Source of the DNA: Alphaproteobacteria bacterium
Lineage (GTDB): Bacteria; Pseudomonadota; Alphaproteobacteria; Paracaedibacterales; CAIULA01
NCBI GenBank assembly: GCA_019749935.1
Contig: JAIEPD010000029.1
Span: forward strand, 1 to 34,390
Reading direction: 5' to 3'
Length of the DNA stretch: 34,390 bases
Shown here: piece after piece, positions 1 to 8,540 of the stretch
Layout of the letters: each line of letters begins with the position of its first letter
Numbering within the stretch: position 1 is the first letter of the stretch
Position numbers and translations under genes: made by a program
Notes under the pieces: generated by a model
What the model was told of the DNA's origin: nothing
The model's input: the letters and a program-made list of their open reading frames with translations, nothing else
Databases searched by the model: none

Positions 1-101
1 GTAAAAGAGAAAAAACAAAAAATTGAAAAAATAATCAGAAAATAACGGCAGATTATGTCCTGCTGCAGACTCATTTATCTCTCATCACTCAAAATCACCT
101 T

Positions 102-293
102 TTATGCAATGGTCTCATACAAAAGGTCTGAAAGAGAATATTCAGGGAAAGCTTTCGTAAATCGACCAAGTGCTTTCTTGCAAATATTAGAACGCTGAGG
201 ATCGTTATCAGTGCATCTGCCCGCATATTTAAAAAAGATTAAAGCTTTATCTCGTTCATCCGATATTGACCGCCTGATGGATCCTGTGATCAA
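102..293 (-). CDS. Small hypothetical ORF, doubtful
   Basis: A 63-codon reading frame that can only start with TTG. I recognise no family in the product, which is fairly hydrophilic and has no signal peptide or membrane segment. An in-frame stop lies five codons upstream, so it is not the visible tail of a larger gene in this frame. The start codon sits inside the palindrome at 283-301, and no clear Shine-Dalgarno precedes it. The amino-acid mix is protein-like, so it may be a real small gene or a relic. Low confidence. Confidence 0.25.
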   Translation of the reverse strand: MITGSIRRSISDERDKALIFFKYAGRCTDNDPQRSNICKKALGRFTKAFPEYSLSDLLYETIA

Positions 294-301
294 GTCACAG
301 G
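283..301. promoter_or_regulatory. Perfect 7-5-7 inverted repeat
   Basis: CCTGTGA and TCACAGG flank a 5-bp centre. The symmetry is perfect and operator-like, but it could also fold as a short hairpin. It overlaps the putative TTG start of the small ORF at 102-293. Nothing else in the window shares the motif, so its function is unknown. Confidence 0.35.
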
Positions 302-335
302 AAAACTATATTTTTTACTAAACATACACCAGCTT

Positions 336-358
336 CCCTATGGTTTGACCATAGTGGG
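336..358. other. Stem-loop just downstream of topA
   Basis: CCCTATGGT and ACCATAG-t-GGG pair around a 3-base loop, about 30 bp past the topA stop on the minus strand. It could protect or end the topA transcript, but no U-tract follows in the topA direction, so it is not a classical intrinsic terminator. Confidence 0.4.
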
Positions 359-367
359 GAATACAGT

Positions 368-385
368 GGAGCTGTGGTGATCCAG
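368..385. repeat. Fragment of GTCAT-type dispersed repeat
   Basis: Eighteen bases (GGAGCTGTGGTGATCCAG) are identical to 33270-33287, inside the palindromic repeat at 33250-33331. This is a decayed arm of that family, placed within 4 bp of the topA stop codon. Confidence 0.6.
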
Positions 386-388
386 AGG

Positions 389-2842
389 TTATTTTGCCTT
401 TTTAGAAGTAACTTTCTTGGTTTTTGGAGCGGCTTTGGCTTTACGAGGTGCCTTTGCTGGTTGCTTAAGCTTCTTTTCCACGAGCTCAGCAGCCTCTTGA
501 GGAGTTATCTCAAGAACGTTAATGGTTTTCGGAATTGAAACGAAAGTTGTGCCATGTTTAACATAAGGACCAAAACGACCAATGCCAACTACCATCGAAA
601 GGTTTGTATCGGGATTAATTCCGATATCTTTAGGCAGTTCTTTCAGCTTAAGCGCCATTTCCAAAGTCATATCACTTGCTGAAAAACCATTGGGGATAGA
701 AATCCGCTTTGGTTTTGGCTTGGCGGCAGCTTTTTTCTTAGGGGTTTTTTTGCCAGGTTTTTTTTCTGGCTCTTCTACAGGGGCAGATTGCCCAGGAAGG
801 GGATCCCACTGCAAATACGCACCATATGGCCCTTTTCTAAGGGTGATGGGTTCCTTTGTATTTGGATCATTTCCAATTGCGACAGGTTCATTTTCAGGGC
901 CGCCTTCAGATGTAGCGTCACTGCTTTGTCCAATCGGCCTTGTGTATTTGCATTCTGGGTAATTGGAACATCCTAAAAAGGCACCAAATCGTCCTAATTT
1001 CAAGCTGACATGCCCCTGTTTGCATAAAGGACAAACGCGCTGTTCTTTTGAAACGCCTTGGAATAGGTAATGATCCAGGTCTTCTTCGAGTTTCTCAATC
1101 ACTTCTGTAATACGCAAAGGCTGCGTGGCTTCGACGGTTGTGTGAAAATCCTTCCAAAAAGATTCCATGACCTGACGCCAAGGTCTTTGACCTGATGAGA
1201 TCTCATCCAGTTGTTCTTCTAGGTTGGCAGTAAAATCATATTCTACATATCGTTTAAAGAAATGCGTTAGAAAGGATGTAACCAGGCGCCCCCTATCCTC
1301 AGGGATAAATTGACGCTTTTCTAATTTCACATAATCACGGTCTTGTAAAACTTGGATAAGCGATGCGTATGTGGATGGCCTTCCAATACCCAGTTCTTCA
1401 AGCTTCTTCACTAAACTTGCTTCGGTAAATCTGGGCGGTGGCTGGGTGAAATGTTGGAAAGGGTCAATGGATTTTGTCGTTAACGCTTCGCCTTGATTCA
1501 TAAGGGGCAAAAGGGATTCCCCGTCTTCTGTTTCTGATCCTTCATCTACACCTTCTTGATAAAGACGCAAAAAGCCGTCAAAAACCTGCGTTGAGCCATT
1601 TGCTCTGAAAGTTGCTTCTTTTGTTTTGTCGGTAATATCAATACTCACCTGATCAAAAAGAGCACTTTCCATCTGCGAGGCTAAGGTTCTTTTCCAGATT
1701 AACTCATATAATTTCAACTGACTTTCATCAAGATAAGCCGCAACTTCTTGAGGGCGCCTTGAAAGTTGAGTGGGACGAATAGCTTCATGGGCCTCTTGGG
1801 CATTTTTTGATTTGTTTTTAAATAACCTTGGAGCCGAAGGAACATACTTTTCGCCATAAGCTTTTTGAAGAAAGCTTCTTGCTTCAGTGATGGCTTCTTG
1901 AGCGAGATGAACGCTGTCGGTTCTCATGTAGGTTATAAGACCTGTGGTTTCCCCGCCAATGGTGACACCCTCATAAAGCTTTTGTGCAGTTTGCATAGTT
2001 CGACTAGCGCTAAAACCAAGCTTGCGGGCCGCTTCTTGCTGTAGAGTAGAGGTAATAAAAGGCGGCGCCGGATGACGTTTGGTTTGCTTTTTCTCAATTG
2101 TATCAACAGTCAGATCGCAAGAGGTCAGCTCTTTGCAAATCTTATGAGCTTTTTCAGCGTTTGGAATATCAAATTTTTCAAGCTTTTTACGCTGATAATG
2201 AGTCAGACGTGCTGTAAAATTTTCACGTTTTGGAGTTAAAAGGCTGGCTGAGATTGTCCAATATTCTTGGGTTATAAAGGCTTCAATTTCTTGTTCCCGT
2301 TCCACAATCAAACGAAGCGCTACAGATTGAACGCGCCCTGCGGACCTTGAACCTGGAAGTTTGCGCCATAAAACAGGGGATAGGGTGAATCCAACTAAAT
2401 AATCAAGCGCACGTCTGGCTAAATAAGCCTCGACCAGCGATGAATTAATAGCGCGCGGATTTTGCATCGCTTGGCTAACAGCTTGCTTTGTGATTTCATG
2501 AAAAACAATTCGATGAACGCTTGTGTTTTTAAGCGCTTTTTTATCTTCAAGGGCTTGCTGAACGTGCCAAGAAATGGCTTCACCTTCACGGTCCGGGTCG
2601 GTTGCGAGATAAAGATTATCAGCGCCTTTAAGAGCAGATAAGATTTCGTTGATTTGCTTTTCACCGCGATTATCCGTTTCCCAAATCATTGAAAACTGAT
2701 TGTCAGGAAGCACCGAACCGTTTTTAGGAGGTAAATCACGAACGTGGCCATAGCTTGCGATTACAACATAATCATTGCCGAGGTACTTATTAATTGTCTT
2801 CGCTTTGGCAGGTGATTCGACTACCACCACATTCTTGGTCAA
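389..2842 (-). CDS. topA: DNA topoisomerase I
   Basis: Type IA topoisomerase that relaxes negative supercoils through a transient 5'-phosphotyrosine link. The 817-residue protein has an N-terminal TOPRIM domain (VVESPAKAKTI near residue 7; acidic TDPDREGE at 81-88), the catalytic ITYMRTDS motif with Tyr305, and a GRPSTYAS motif near 488. One four-cysteine zinc ribbon follows (C605, C608, C626, C632), then two GxxGPY-type C-terminal DNA-binding repeats and a Lys/Ala-rich tail. The size is normal for alphaproteobacteria. The start is TTG, chosen because AAGGA lies 7 bases upstream and the N-terminus aligns with the family. It sits about 140 bp downstream of bioA on the same strand and is probably transcribed independently. 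Confidence 0.98.
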   Translation of the reverse strand: MTKNVVVVESPAKAKTINKYLGNDYVVIASYGHVRDLPPKNGSVLPDNQFSMIWETDNRGEKQINEILSALKGADNLYLATDPDREGEAISWHVQQALEDKKALKNTSVHRIVFHEITKQAVSQAMQNPRAINSSLVEAYLARRALDYLVGFTLSPVLWRKLPGSRSAGRVQSVALRLIVEREQEIEAFITQEYWTISASLLTPKRENFTARLTHYQRKKLEKFDIPNAEKAHKICKELTSCDLTVDTIEKKQTKRHPAPPFITSTLQQEAARKLGFSASRTMQTAQKLYEGVTIGGETTGLITYMRTDSVHLAQEAITEARSFLQKAYGEKYVPSAPRLFKNKSKNAQEAHEAIRPTQLSRRPQEVAAYLDESQLKLYELIWKRTLASQMESALFDQVSIDITDKTKEATFRANGSTQVFDGFLRLYQEGVDEGSETEDGESLLPLMNQGEALTTKSIDPFQHFTQPPPRFTEASLVKKLEELGIGRPSTYASLIQVLQDRDYVKLEKRQFIPEDRGRLVTSFLTHFFKRYVEYDFTANLEEQLDEISSGQRPWRQVMESFWKDFHTTVEATQPLRITEVIEKLEEDLDHYLFQGVSKEQRVCPLCKQGHVSLKLGRFGAFLGCSNYPECKYTRPIGQSSDATSEGGPENEPVAIGNDPNTKEPITLRKGPYGAYLQWDPLPGQSAPVEEPEKKPGKKTPKKKAAAKPKPKRISIPNGFSASDMTLEMALKLKELPKDIGINPDTNLSMVVGIGRFGPYVKHGTTFVSIPKTINVLEITPQEAAELVEKKLKQPAKAPRKAKAAPKTKKVTSKKAK

Positions 2843-2985
2843 TTTATTTTCCTTTTTTATTCAGGTTTGAATAATTTTATTTTCATTCAATCATTGCAAG
2901 GTTCTTTTAGCAACCCCCTGTTAGAAATAGCAAGCAAAAGATTTGGTTTTTTTAAATTTTTATAAAAATAGAAGCTAAAAAAACC

Positions 2986-4290
2986 CTAAATCTGATCTAA
3001 AACCTCTCTTATCGAATCATAAGCGTGTGTTAACTGCTTTTCTGTTGTGCAATAAGGCGGCATCAAATAAACAACATTTCCTAATGGTCGTATCAAAAGG
3101 CCGCGCTCTAAAAAGGCTTTTTTCAAGGTTGCGACAATCGGCAGGGCATATTTTGATTCTTCGCTTTTGATATCAAAAGCGGCAATGGTTCCCATAATTC
3201 TGGCTTTTATCACATTTGGGTGTTTTGAAAGCTTGGCCATGTGATGATGATGCCAGGTTTCGATTTGTTTGATTTTTTGCAAAGTATTTTCTTCTTCAAA
3301 CAATTCAAGGCTTGCCAGTGCCGCAGCGCACCCCAGTGGATTGGCCGTAAAAGAATGCGAATGAGCAAAGGCTTTGTCAAAAGTATCCCCTAAAAAGGCC
3401 TTATAGATTGACTCACTTGCAACAGTTACGGATAAGGGTAGAAATCCACCTGTAAGCCCTTTGGACAGGCAGATTAAATCAGGAGTAACGGATGCTTTTT
3501 GGCAAGCAAAAAAGGATCCTGTTCGGCCAAAGCCAGTCATAATTTCATCAAAAATAACCAGAATCCCATAAGATTTAGCCATCGCTACCATTTTTTGCAA
3601 AAACACGGGGCGGCACATACGCATGCCGCTGGACCCTTGCAGAAGAGGTTCAATGATCAAAGATGCTGTTTGATTGCCATATTTCTCAAGATGATCTTTA
3701 AAATGCTGCAGAGCAGATGCTTCTTTTTGCTCTATCTCACGGTCGCCATCAAAGGTGTGAGGATAGGGCATGACATCCACATCAAATAAAAACTCTTGAA
3801 AAGGCGCATGAAAATGGGCAGCGTTACCTGCTGCCATGGCGCCAAAAGTATCACCATGATAGCCGCCTTCAAAGGAAATGAAACGTTTACGATAGCCTTG
3901 CCCTTGGTTGTGCCAATATTGATAACTGATTTTCAAAGCAACCTCTACAGCTGTTGAGCCATTATCAGAAAAGAAAACCCGCGTAAGAGGTTCCGGCAAA
4001 AGCCTTGCCAGACGAGAGGCTAATTCAACTGCTGGTTTGTGCGTCAGGTCAGCAAAAATGACTTGTTCTAATGTTTGAGCTTGATCAAAAATGGCTTTAG
4101 CTATTTTAGGATGGGCGTGACCATGAAGATTAACCCACCAACTGGAAACCATATCCAGATATTCTTGACCGTTTTCGCCATATAAAACGCTGCCTTTGGC
4201 GCTTAAAATCGGTGTGACGGTAATATCTGTTTGTGCTTGGCGAAGAGGATGCCAAACGTGATTTGCGTCATTAACTAAAAGAGAATCCAT
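2986..4290 (-). CDS. bioA: Adenosylmethionine-8-amino-7-oxononanoate aminotransferase
   Basis: PLP-dependent class III aminotransferase that converts KAPA to DAPA using S-adenosylmethionine as amino donor. The protein is full length (434 residues). It shows the substrate-site VSSWWVNLHGHAHP segment (48-61), the cofactor Asp in IFDEIMTGFGRTG (D248) and the Schiff-base lysine in LSKGLTGG (K277). It is the last gene of the bioF-bioH-bioC-bioD-bioA run. Its ATG lies 20 bp inside bioD, which suggests translational coupling. No terminator is obvious in the 143 bp before topA. Confidence 0.97.
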   Translation of the reverse strand: MDSLLVNDANHVWHPLRQAQTDITVTPILSAKGSVLYGENGQEYLDMVSSWWVNLHGHAHPKIAKAIFDQAQTLEQVIFADLTHKPAVELASRLARLLPEPLTRVFFSDNGSTAVEVALKISYQYWHNQGQGYRKRFISFEGGYHGDTFGAMAAGNAAHFHAPFQEFLFDVDVMPYPHTFDGDREIEQKEASALQHFKDHLEKYGNQTASLIIEPLLQGSSGMRMCRPVFLQKMVAMAKSYGILVIFDEIMTGFGRTGSFFACQKASVTPDLICLSKGLTGGFLPLSVTVASESIYKAFLGDTFDKAFAHSHSFTANPLGCAAALASLELFEEENTLQKIKQIETWHHHHMAKLSKHPNVIKARIMGTIAAFDIKSEESKYALPIVATLKKAFLERGLLIRPLGNVVYLMPPYCTTEKQLTHAYDSIREVLDQI

Positions 4291-4897
4291 TTAAAAGTCC
4301 GTGAAGAGAAGAGGGAAAAGGAATTTGTGAAATTGCTTCCTTTGTTAGTAGCCTTAAAGGTTCAATTTCAGCAAGAACTTTTGTCTTCCCAAAATGTTCG
4401 ATGGCCTCTTTATTGTCAGAATTTTGAGGACCGTTCATGATAACCCCTAAAATGAGAAGAGAGCGAGAACGAAGAGCTTGTAGAGTTAAACATGTGTGAT
4501 TAATGGTCCCAAGCGTGCTTCTAGCTACAACTATGGTGGGTACTTTTAAATGCTCAATTAAATCAAGTATGGTGTGTTTGTTATTCAAAGGGGCCATAAC
4601 ACCGCCAGCGCCTTCTATGATCAAAGGTTTATCCGTTTTAGGAAGGTTGATTTTCTCAAGATCAATCTGAACCTCTTCAAGAGAAGCTGCTAGGTGAGGA
4701 GATAAAGGTGCTTTCAATGAGTAAGTTTCTGGAAAAATTTCAGTTTTGGAAAGATCCCAGACAGTTTTTGAATCAGTGCCTTCGCTAGTTCCGCTTTGAA
4801 CCGGCTTCCAATAAGATGCCTTTAGATGATAACAAAGCCAGGCAGAGACAACTGTTTTTCCAACATCTGTGTCTGTGCCTGTAACAAAGATCCTCAT
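4271..4897 (-). CDS. bioD: Dethiobiotin synthetase
   Basis: ATP-dependent carboxylase that closes the ureido ring of DAPA to give dethiobiotin. The 208-residue protein has the P-loop variant TGTDTDVGKT at 6-15, the KPVQSG segment near residue 31 and the IEGAGGVMAPL motif, all typical of BioD. It starts 6 bp after the bioC stop and overlaps bioA by 20 bp, so it belongs to one tightly packed operon. Confidence 0.97.
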   Translation of the reverse strand: MRIFVTGTDTDVGKTVVSAWLCYHLKASYWKPVQSGTSEGTDSKTVWDLSKTEIFPETYSLKAPLSPHLAASLEEVQIDLEKINLPKTDKPLIIEGAGGVMAPLNNKHTILDLIEHLKVPTIVVARSTLGTINHTCLTLQALRSRSLLILGVIMNGPQNSDNKEAIEHFGKTKVLAEIEPLRLLTKEAISQIPFPSSLHGLLNGFSFS

Positions 4898-4903
4898 CGG
4901 GTA

Positions 4904-5650
4904 TTACTTTTCTAAAATGCAGTAAGCGATCTGATAGGTTACAGAAAAACCACCATTAAGATAATTAAGCATGGGCCTGATATTAACGGGACTGTAATTA
5001 GCTATAGGGGTTTGGGCGCCTGTCCCTTTTAGTTGCTTGATAAATAAAAGCATGTTTTGGAAATATTCAACTTCATTCCGGATTTGAAACTGAAAGCTGT
5101 TTGGTTTTAAATTTCGGCATAATTTGTATAATGCGTCAGCGGGGATTAATGGTTTGAAGCCTGCAGAGTAATTAAATTGTTTGTAGGTGTCATGAAGTTC
5201 TTGGAATGTTCCTTCAACAGGGACTGTAAAGGCCAGAATGTTGGTTTTTTCCCATAATTTACGAACAGAAGTTTCAAAATTTTCAAACCATTGAAACGCC
5301 ATACTTGAACAAATCAAATCAGCGTTAGTCTCTAGGGGCAGGTTTTCACCATCCATCACAAAAGAGCTTATTTTTGAAATATTTTCAAATTTCGTTTGGC
5401 AAGACTTCACCATCAAAGGGGCAAAATCAGTAGCGCTGTAGGGAATATCCTTAAAATGAGAAGCAAGAGGTTGCGTTAAAAAGCCGGTGCCACAGCCAAT
5501 TTCAAGGATGGATTGAGGATTATTATTCCTCCCGATTAAATCACAGGCAAGGTTTGTTGCAATACGTTTTTGAGTGTAAGCATAACGATCATATGTTAAT
5601 GCCGCTTTATCGAAAGCATTGATGACTTTTTGTTTAGAAGTTAAGGTCAT
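4904..5650 (-). CDS. bioC: Malonyl-ACP O-methyltransferase
   Basis: SAM-dependent methyltransferase that methylates malonyl-ACP to start pimelate synthesis. SAM motif I is ILEIGCGTGF (48-57), preceded by the BioC-typical N-terminal FDKAALTYDRYAYTQ segment. An SSMAFQW motif follows the acidic loop. Length (248) is usual. Its ATG overlaps the upstream bioH-like gene by 17 bp. The family contains many generic methyltransferases, but the position inside a complete bio cluster makes BioC the clear reading. Confidence 0.93.
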   Translation of the reverse strand: MTLTSKQKVINAFDKAALTYDRYAYTQKRIATNLACDLIGRNNNPQSILEIGCGTGFLTQPLASHFKDIPYSATDFAPLMVKSCQTKFENISKISSFVMDGENLPLETNADLICSSMAFQWFENFETSVRKLWEKTNILAFTVPVEGTFQELHDTYKQFNYSAGFKPLIPADALYKLCRNLKPNSFQFQIRNEVEYFQNMLLFIKQLKGTGAQTPIANYSPVNIRPMLNYLNGGFSVTYQIAYCILEK

Positions 5651-6377
5651 TAGAGATCCAGTTTTTTATTTTTTTTGCGCACCAATCTGCATGGGTATAG
5701 CCCATTCCATGACCACCTTTTTCAAGGATGATGCTTGATTTAAAAGTTTCTTCTGTCAAAGCAAAAGGCACAATTTGATCGTCTTTTGCTGCAAGAGAAA
5801 GCATAGGCACGTTCATTGCTTGAAACGCAGATGTAAAATCCATCTTTTTCATAAACTCAAGATTATCAAGGAGTTGCTTTTTATTAAAACGAATGAAAGG
5901 ATCCGTCAAGGAGTTTTCCATATACCCTTCGTTTTTCAAAATATCTGTTCGTCCTACATCAGATCTTCGGTGCTCACGTATTTCATATACACTCCGCTCC
6001 TCGGTCTTCGTACTCCTGCAGATCTTTTGAGATCCATTGGGTATAGCTGCTTGTTTGTAAAAATCCTTTAGAACGGCTTTTGGGTCGATTTCAAATTTTT
6101 CAATCATCCTATCTATAACACGAAGTGGTGTGCCTGTTTGGGCGGGGTTGTGGGCACAAAAACGCACAAATCCTGAAATACTAACCAATCCTTGAAGTGG
6201 CAAAGAAAGAAGGCGGGAAAAGCCCAAAGAATGACCAATTCCAATCCAAATACCTTTGCTTAAATCTGGATTGTCTTCTAAATAAACATGCTGATAATCT
6301 TTTAAATAGGTAGCTAAGGGCTTAAAAAATTCCCGATCAAAGCTCCAACCCGGTGAAAAAACGAAACCTAAAGACAT
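5634..6377 (-). CDS. bioH: BioH-like pimeloyl-ACP methyl ester esterase with in-frame repeat insertion
   Basis: Alpha/beta hydrolase at the place in the cluster where pimeloyl-ACP methyl ester must be cleaved. Visible catalytic residues are the nucleophile in GIGHSLGF (S50), an acid in AAKDDQIVP (D200) and a histidine in EKGGHGMG (H223). The FSPGWSFDREFF opening resembles BioH/BioG-type esterases, and I cannot tell which isofamily it is. Residues 112-152 are not hydrolase sequence: they are translated from a 123-bp palindromic element (5922-6044) that keeps the frame. The insertion falls in the cap region between the nucleophile and the acid, so activity may survive. It overlaps bioF by 10 bp and bioC by 17 bp. 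Confidence 0.88.
   Translation of the reverse strand: MSLGFVFSPGWSFDREFFKPLATYLKDYQHVYLEDNPDLSKGIWIGIGHSLGFSRLLSLPLQGLVSISGFVRFCAHNPAQTGTPLRVIDRMIEKFEIDPKAVLKDFYKQAAIPNGSQKICRSTKTEERSVYEIREHRRSDVGRTDILKNEGYMENSLTDPFIRFNKKQLLDNLEFMKKMDFTSAFQAMNVPMLSLAAKDDQIVPFALTEETFKSSIILEKGGHGMGYTHADWCAKKIKNWISNDLNF
5922..6044 (-). repeat. Palindromic element copy E1, inserted in frame in bioH
   Basis: A 123-bp element with 26-bp imperfect inverted ends (19 of 26 positions match). On the minus strand it reads as 41 codons without a stop, ending R-T-D-I-L-K-N-E-G-Y. The ends begin with ATACCC and finish GGGTAT. It aligns along its length with the intergenic copy at 20029-20154. Because 123 is divisible by three, the host gene stays open. 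The mode of insertion is like that of Rickettsia palindromic elements; the sequence family is not one I can name. Confidence 0.85.
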
Positions 6378-7510
6378 GATTTCAGCTCATTTACAAAAGT
6401 GTCGATATGGCTAACATTATGACTATTATTAATATTCACCCTAAGTCTTGCGGTTTTAGGTGGAACTGTTGGGGGTCTGATGGCTGATACAAAAATTCCC
6501 TTTTCCTGTAATCGTTTTTGTATAGACAGAACTTTATTTTCATCTCCTATAATAATAGGGACAATTTGTGATGTTGATTTGCCGGTATCAAGGCTAAGAG
6601 TTTTAAGGCATTTTCTTAAATAGTTCGCCATTTCAAAGATCTGTGTGCGCTCAGATGTTAGTGTTGGGATTAAATCCCATGCGGCATCACAGGCGCCAAT
6701 AATCATAGGCGAGGGGGCTGTTGAATAGATAAACCCACCACATTTGTTAACCAGATATTCTTTTAGCTGCTTTGAGCAGGCAACATAACCACCCGAAGAT
6801 CCTAAGGCTTTACTAAAACTGCCCATGCAAAGATTTATGTTGTCATGAAAATCAGTCGACAAACCATAACCATTTTTGCCAAAAAGACCTGTTGCATGAG
6901 CCTCGTCCACATACAAAAAGGCATTATAGGTTTTTGCTAAAGTTGTTATAAGGCTTAAGTCAGCAACATCGCCGTCCATACCAAAAACGGTCTCAGTGAT
7001 AATAAATTTGGGGACATCGAGGGACGCATAAGTTTCTAAAAGAGATCTCAGATGATCCATATCTAAATGATGGTAGCGAAAGATTTGAGCGCCTGCTAAC
7101 TGAGAGCCTTGATAGAGACTGGCGTGATTGGCCCGATCAAAAAAGACATATGGTTTTGCGCCCAAAGTTTTTTTATCCAGAAGGGCTTCGAGTACAGAAA
7201 CATTCGCTTGAAATCCAGAATTAAACAAAAGCGCTGATTCTGTTTTCTTGTCCCTCGCGATCTTTTTTTCAAGATCTAAATAAATAGATTGCTCAGTTTG
7301 CAAAAGCCTGGAGGATTTTCCACTGGTCCCAAATTTTGCTCCATAGTCTTGGGCATTTTGAATCACTTTTGGGTACGTGTTTAATGATAAATAGCTGTTG
7401 GATGTAAAATCCAAACAGGGTTTATTTTTATGACCTTTTGCTAATTTTCTGTAAAGAGATAAATCTTTTAACTTGGAACAAACCTTGCTATAACTGGCGA
7501 GAATTTTCAT
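6368..7510 (-). CDS. bioF: 8-amino-7-oxononanoate synthase (KAPA synthase)
   Basis: PLP-dependent alpha-oxoamine synthase that condenses pimeloyl-ACP with L-alanine to KAPA. The protein has the DFTSNSYLSL N-terminal signature, FGTSGKSSRLL, the cofactor-binding VDEAHATGLFG and the Schiff-base lysine in MGSFSKALGSSGG (residue 234 from the ATG used here). About 380 residues, as usual. A TTG at 7522 would add four codons; I prefer the ATG at 7510, although neither has a clear Shine-Dalgarno. It leads the five-gene minus-strand operon and diverges from bioB across about 40 bp, in which I see no BirA or BioR operator. Confidence 0.96.
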   Translation of the reverse strand: MKILASYSKVCSKLKDLSLYRKLAKGHKNKPCLDFTSNSYLSLNTYPKVIQNAQDYGAKFGTSGKSSRLLQTEQSIYLDLEKKIARDKKTESALLFNSGFQANVSVLEALLDKKTLGAKPYVFFDRANHASLYQGSQLAGAQIFRYHHLDMDHLRSLLETYASLDVPKFIITETVFGMDGDVADLSLITTLAKTYNAFLYVDEAHATGLFGKNGYGLSTDFHDNINLCMGSFSKALGSSGGYVACSKQLKEYLVNKCGGFIYSTAPSPMIIGACDAAWDLIPTLTSERTQIFEMANYLRKCLKTLSLDTGKSTSQIVPIIIGDENKVLSIQKRLQEKGIFVSAIRPPTVPPKTARLRVNINNSHNVSHIDTFVNELKSCL

Positions 7511-7550
7511 CGGCGTTTTCAATGAAACTATTTAGTGGATTAGGTAGACT

Positions 7551-8540
7551 ATGCAGGCTTGTTTGGCAACTAAAAAAGAATCAAATCCTTTAGAAAATGA
7601 TATCCGCAATGATTGGACTCTTGAAGAAGTCAACGAATTATTTGCTTTGCCTTTTAATGATTTATTGTTCAAAGCGCACACGCTTTATAGAAAATACTTT
7701 AATCCAAATGAAATCCAAGCAAGCACGATTTTAAACGTTAAAACTGGCAGCTGCCCAGAAAATTGTTCTTATTGCGGGCAGTCGGCACATTTTAATACAG
7801 GGCTTAAAAAGGAACCTCTTTGGGAGGTTGATGATGTATTAGAAAAAGCCCGTTACGCAAAGGAGACAGGGGCCAGTCGGTTTTGTATTGGGGCTGCTTG
7901 GCGCGGGCCGACCGATAAAGACTTAGATAAAGTCGTCGAAATGGTCAAGGGCGTAAAGGAGATTGGTCTTGAGGCTTGTGTAACCTTGGGGTTATTAAAG
8001 GGCCATCAGGCACAAAAATTAAAAGAGGCTGGCCTCGATTTTTACAACCATAACATCGATACTTCGCCTGGGTTTTATTCAAAAATTATCACTACCCGTA
8101 ATTTTGATGATCGTATGGAAACAATAGGTCATGTCAGAAACGCTGGCCTTAAGGTTTGCTGTGGCGGGATTATTGGTCTTGGCGAGGCAGAAGATGATAG
8201 AGCGAACATGCTGCTTGTTTTAGCGAATATGTCGACTCATCCAGAAAGCGTACCCATTAACAGGCTTGTGCCCATTGAAGGAACACCTTTAGAGCATGAT
8301 AATGATTCCTTGCATCCGATTGATTTTGTGAAAACAATAGCAGTTGCACGCATTTTAATGCCAAAGTCCAGGGTCAGACTTACAGGTGGCAGGCATATGT
8401 TTAGTGAAGAGATGCAGGCATTATGTTTTTTTGCAGGCGCAAATTCCATTCATTATGGTGAAAAGCTACTGATTACGCCCGGCATTACTCCCGAAAAGGA
8501 CAATGCGCTTTTAGCCCGCCTTGGAATAGTGACTATGTGA
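7551..8540 (+). CDS. bioB: Biotin synthase
   Basis: Radical-SAM enzyme that inserts sulfur into dethiobiotin as the last step of biotin synthesis. The SAM cluster motif CPENCSYCG (C68, C72, C75) is intact. The protein also has the [12 protein letters not shown] stretch, the GLGE motif and the C-terminal [14 protein letters not shown] segment whose Arg is a 2Fe-2S ligand in this family. Full length at 329 residues. It is the only bio gene here on the plus strand. Its 3' end overlaps the convergent PEBP gene by 30 bp. Confidence 0.97.
   Translation: MQACLATKKESNPLENDIRNDWTLEEVNELFALPFNDLLFKAHTLYRKYFNPNEIQASTILNVKTGSCPENCSYCGQSAHFNTGLKKEPLWEVDDVLEKARYAKETGASRFCIGAAWRGPTDKDLDKVVEMVKGVKEIGLEACVTLGLLKGHQAQKLKEAGLDFYNHNIDTSPGFYSKIITTRNFDDRMETIGHVRNAGLKVCCGGIIGLGEAEDDRANMLLVLANMSTHPESVPINRLVPIEGTPLEHDNDSLHPIDFVKTIAVARILMPKSRVRLTGGRHMFSEEMQALCFFAGANSIHYGEKLLITPGITPEKDNALLARLGIVTM

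Noticed and set aside
582-962. Plus-strand ORF of 126 codons opposite topA
   Set aside because: It is antisense to the Lys/Pro-rich and zinc-ribbon part of topA, where long mirror frames arise by codon bias.
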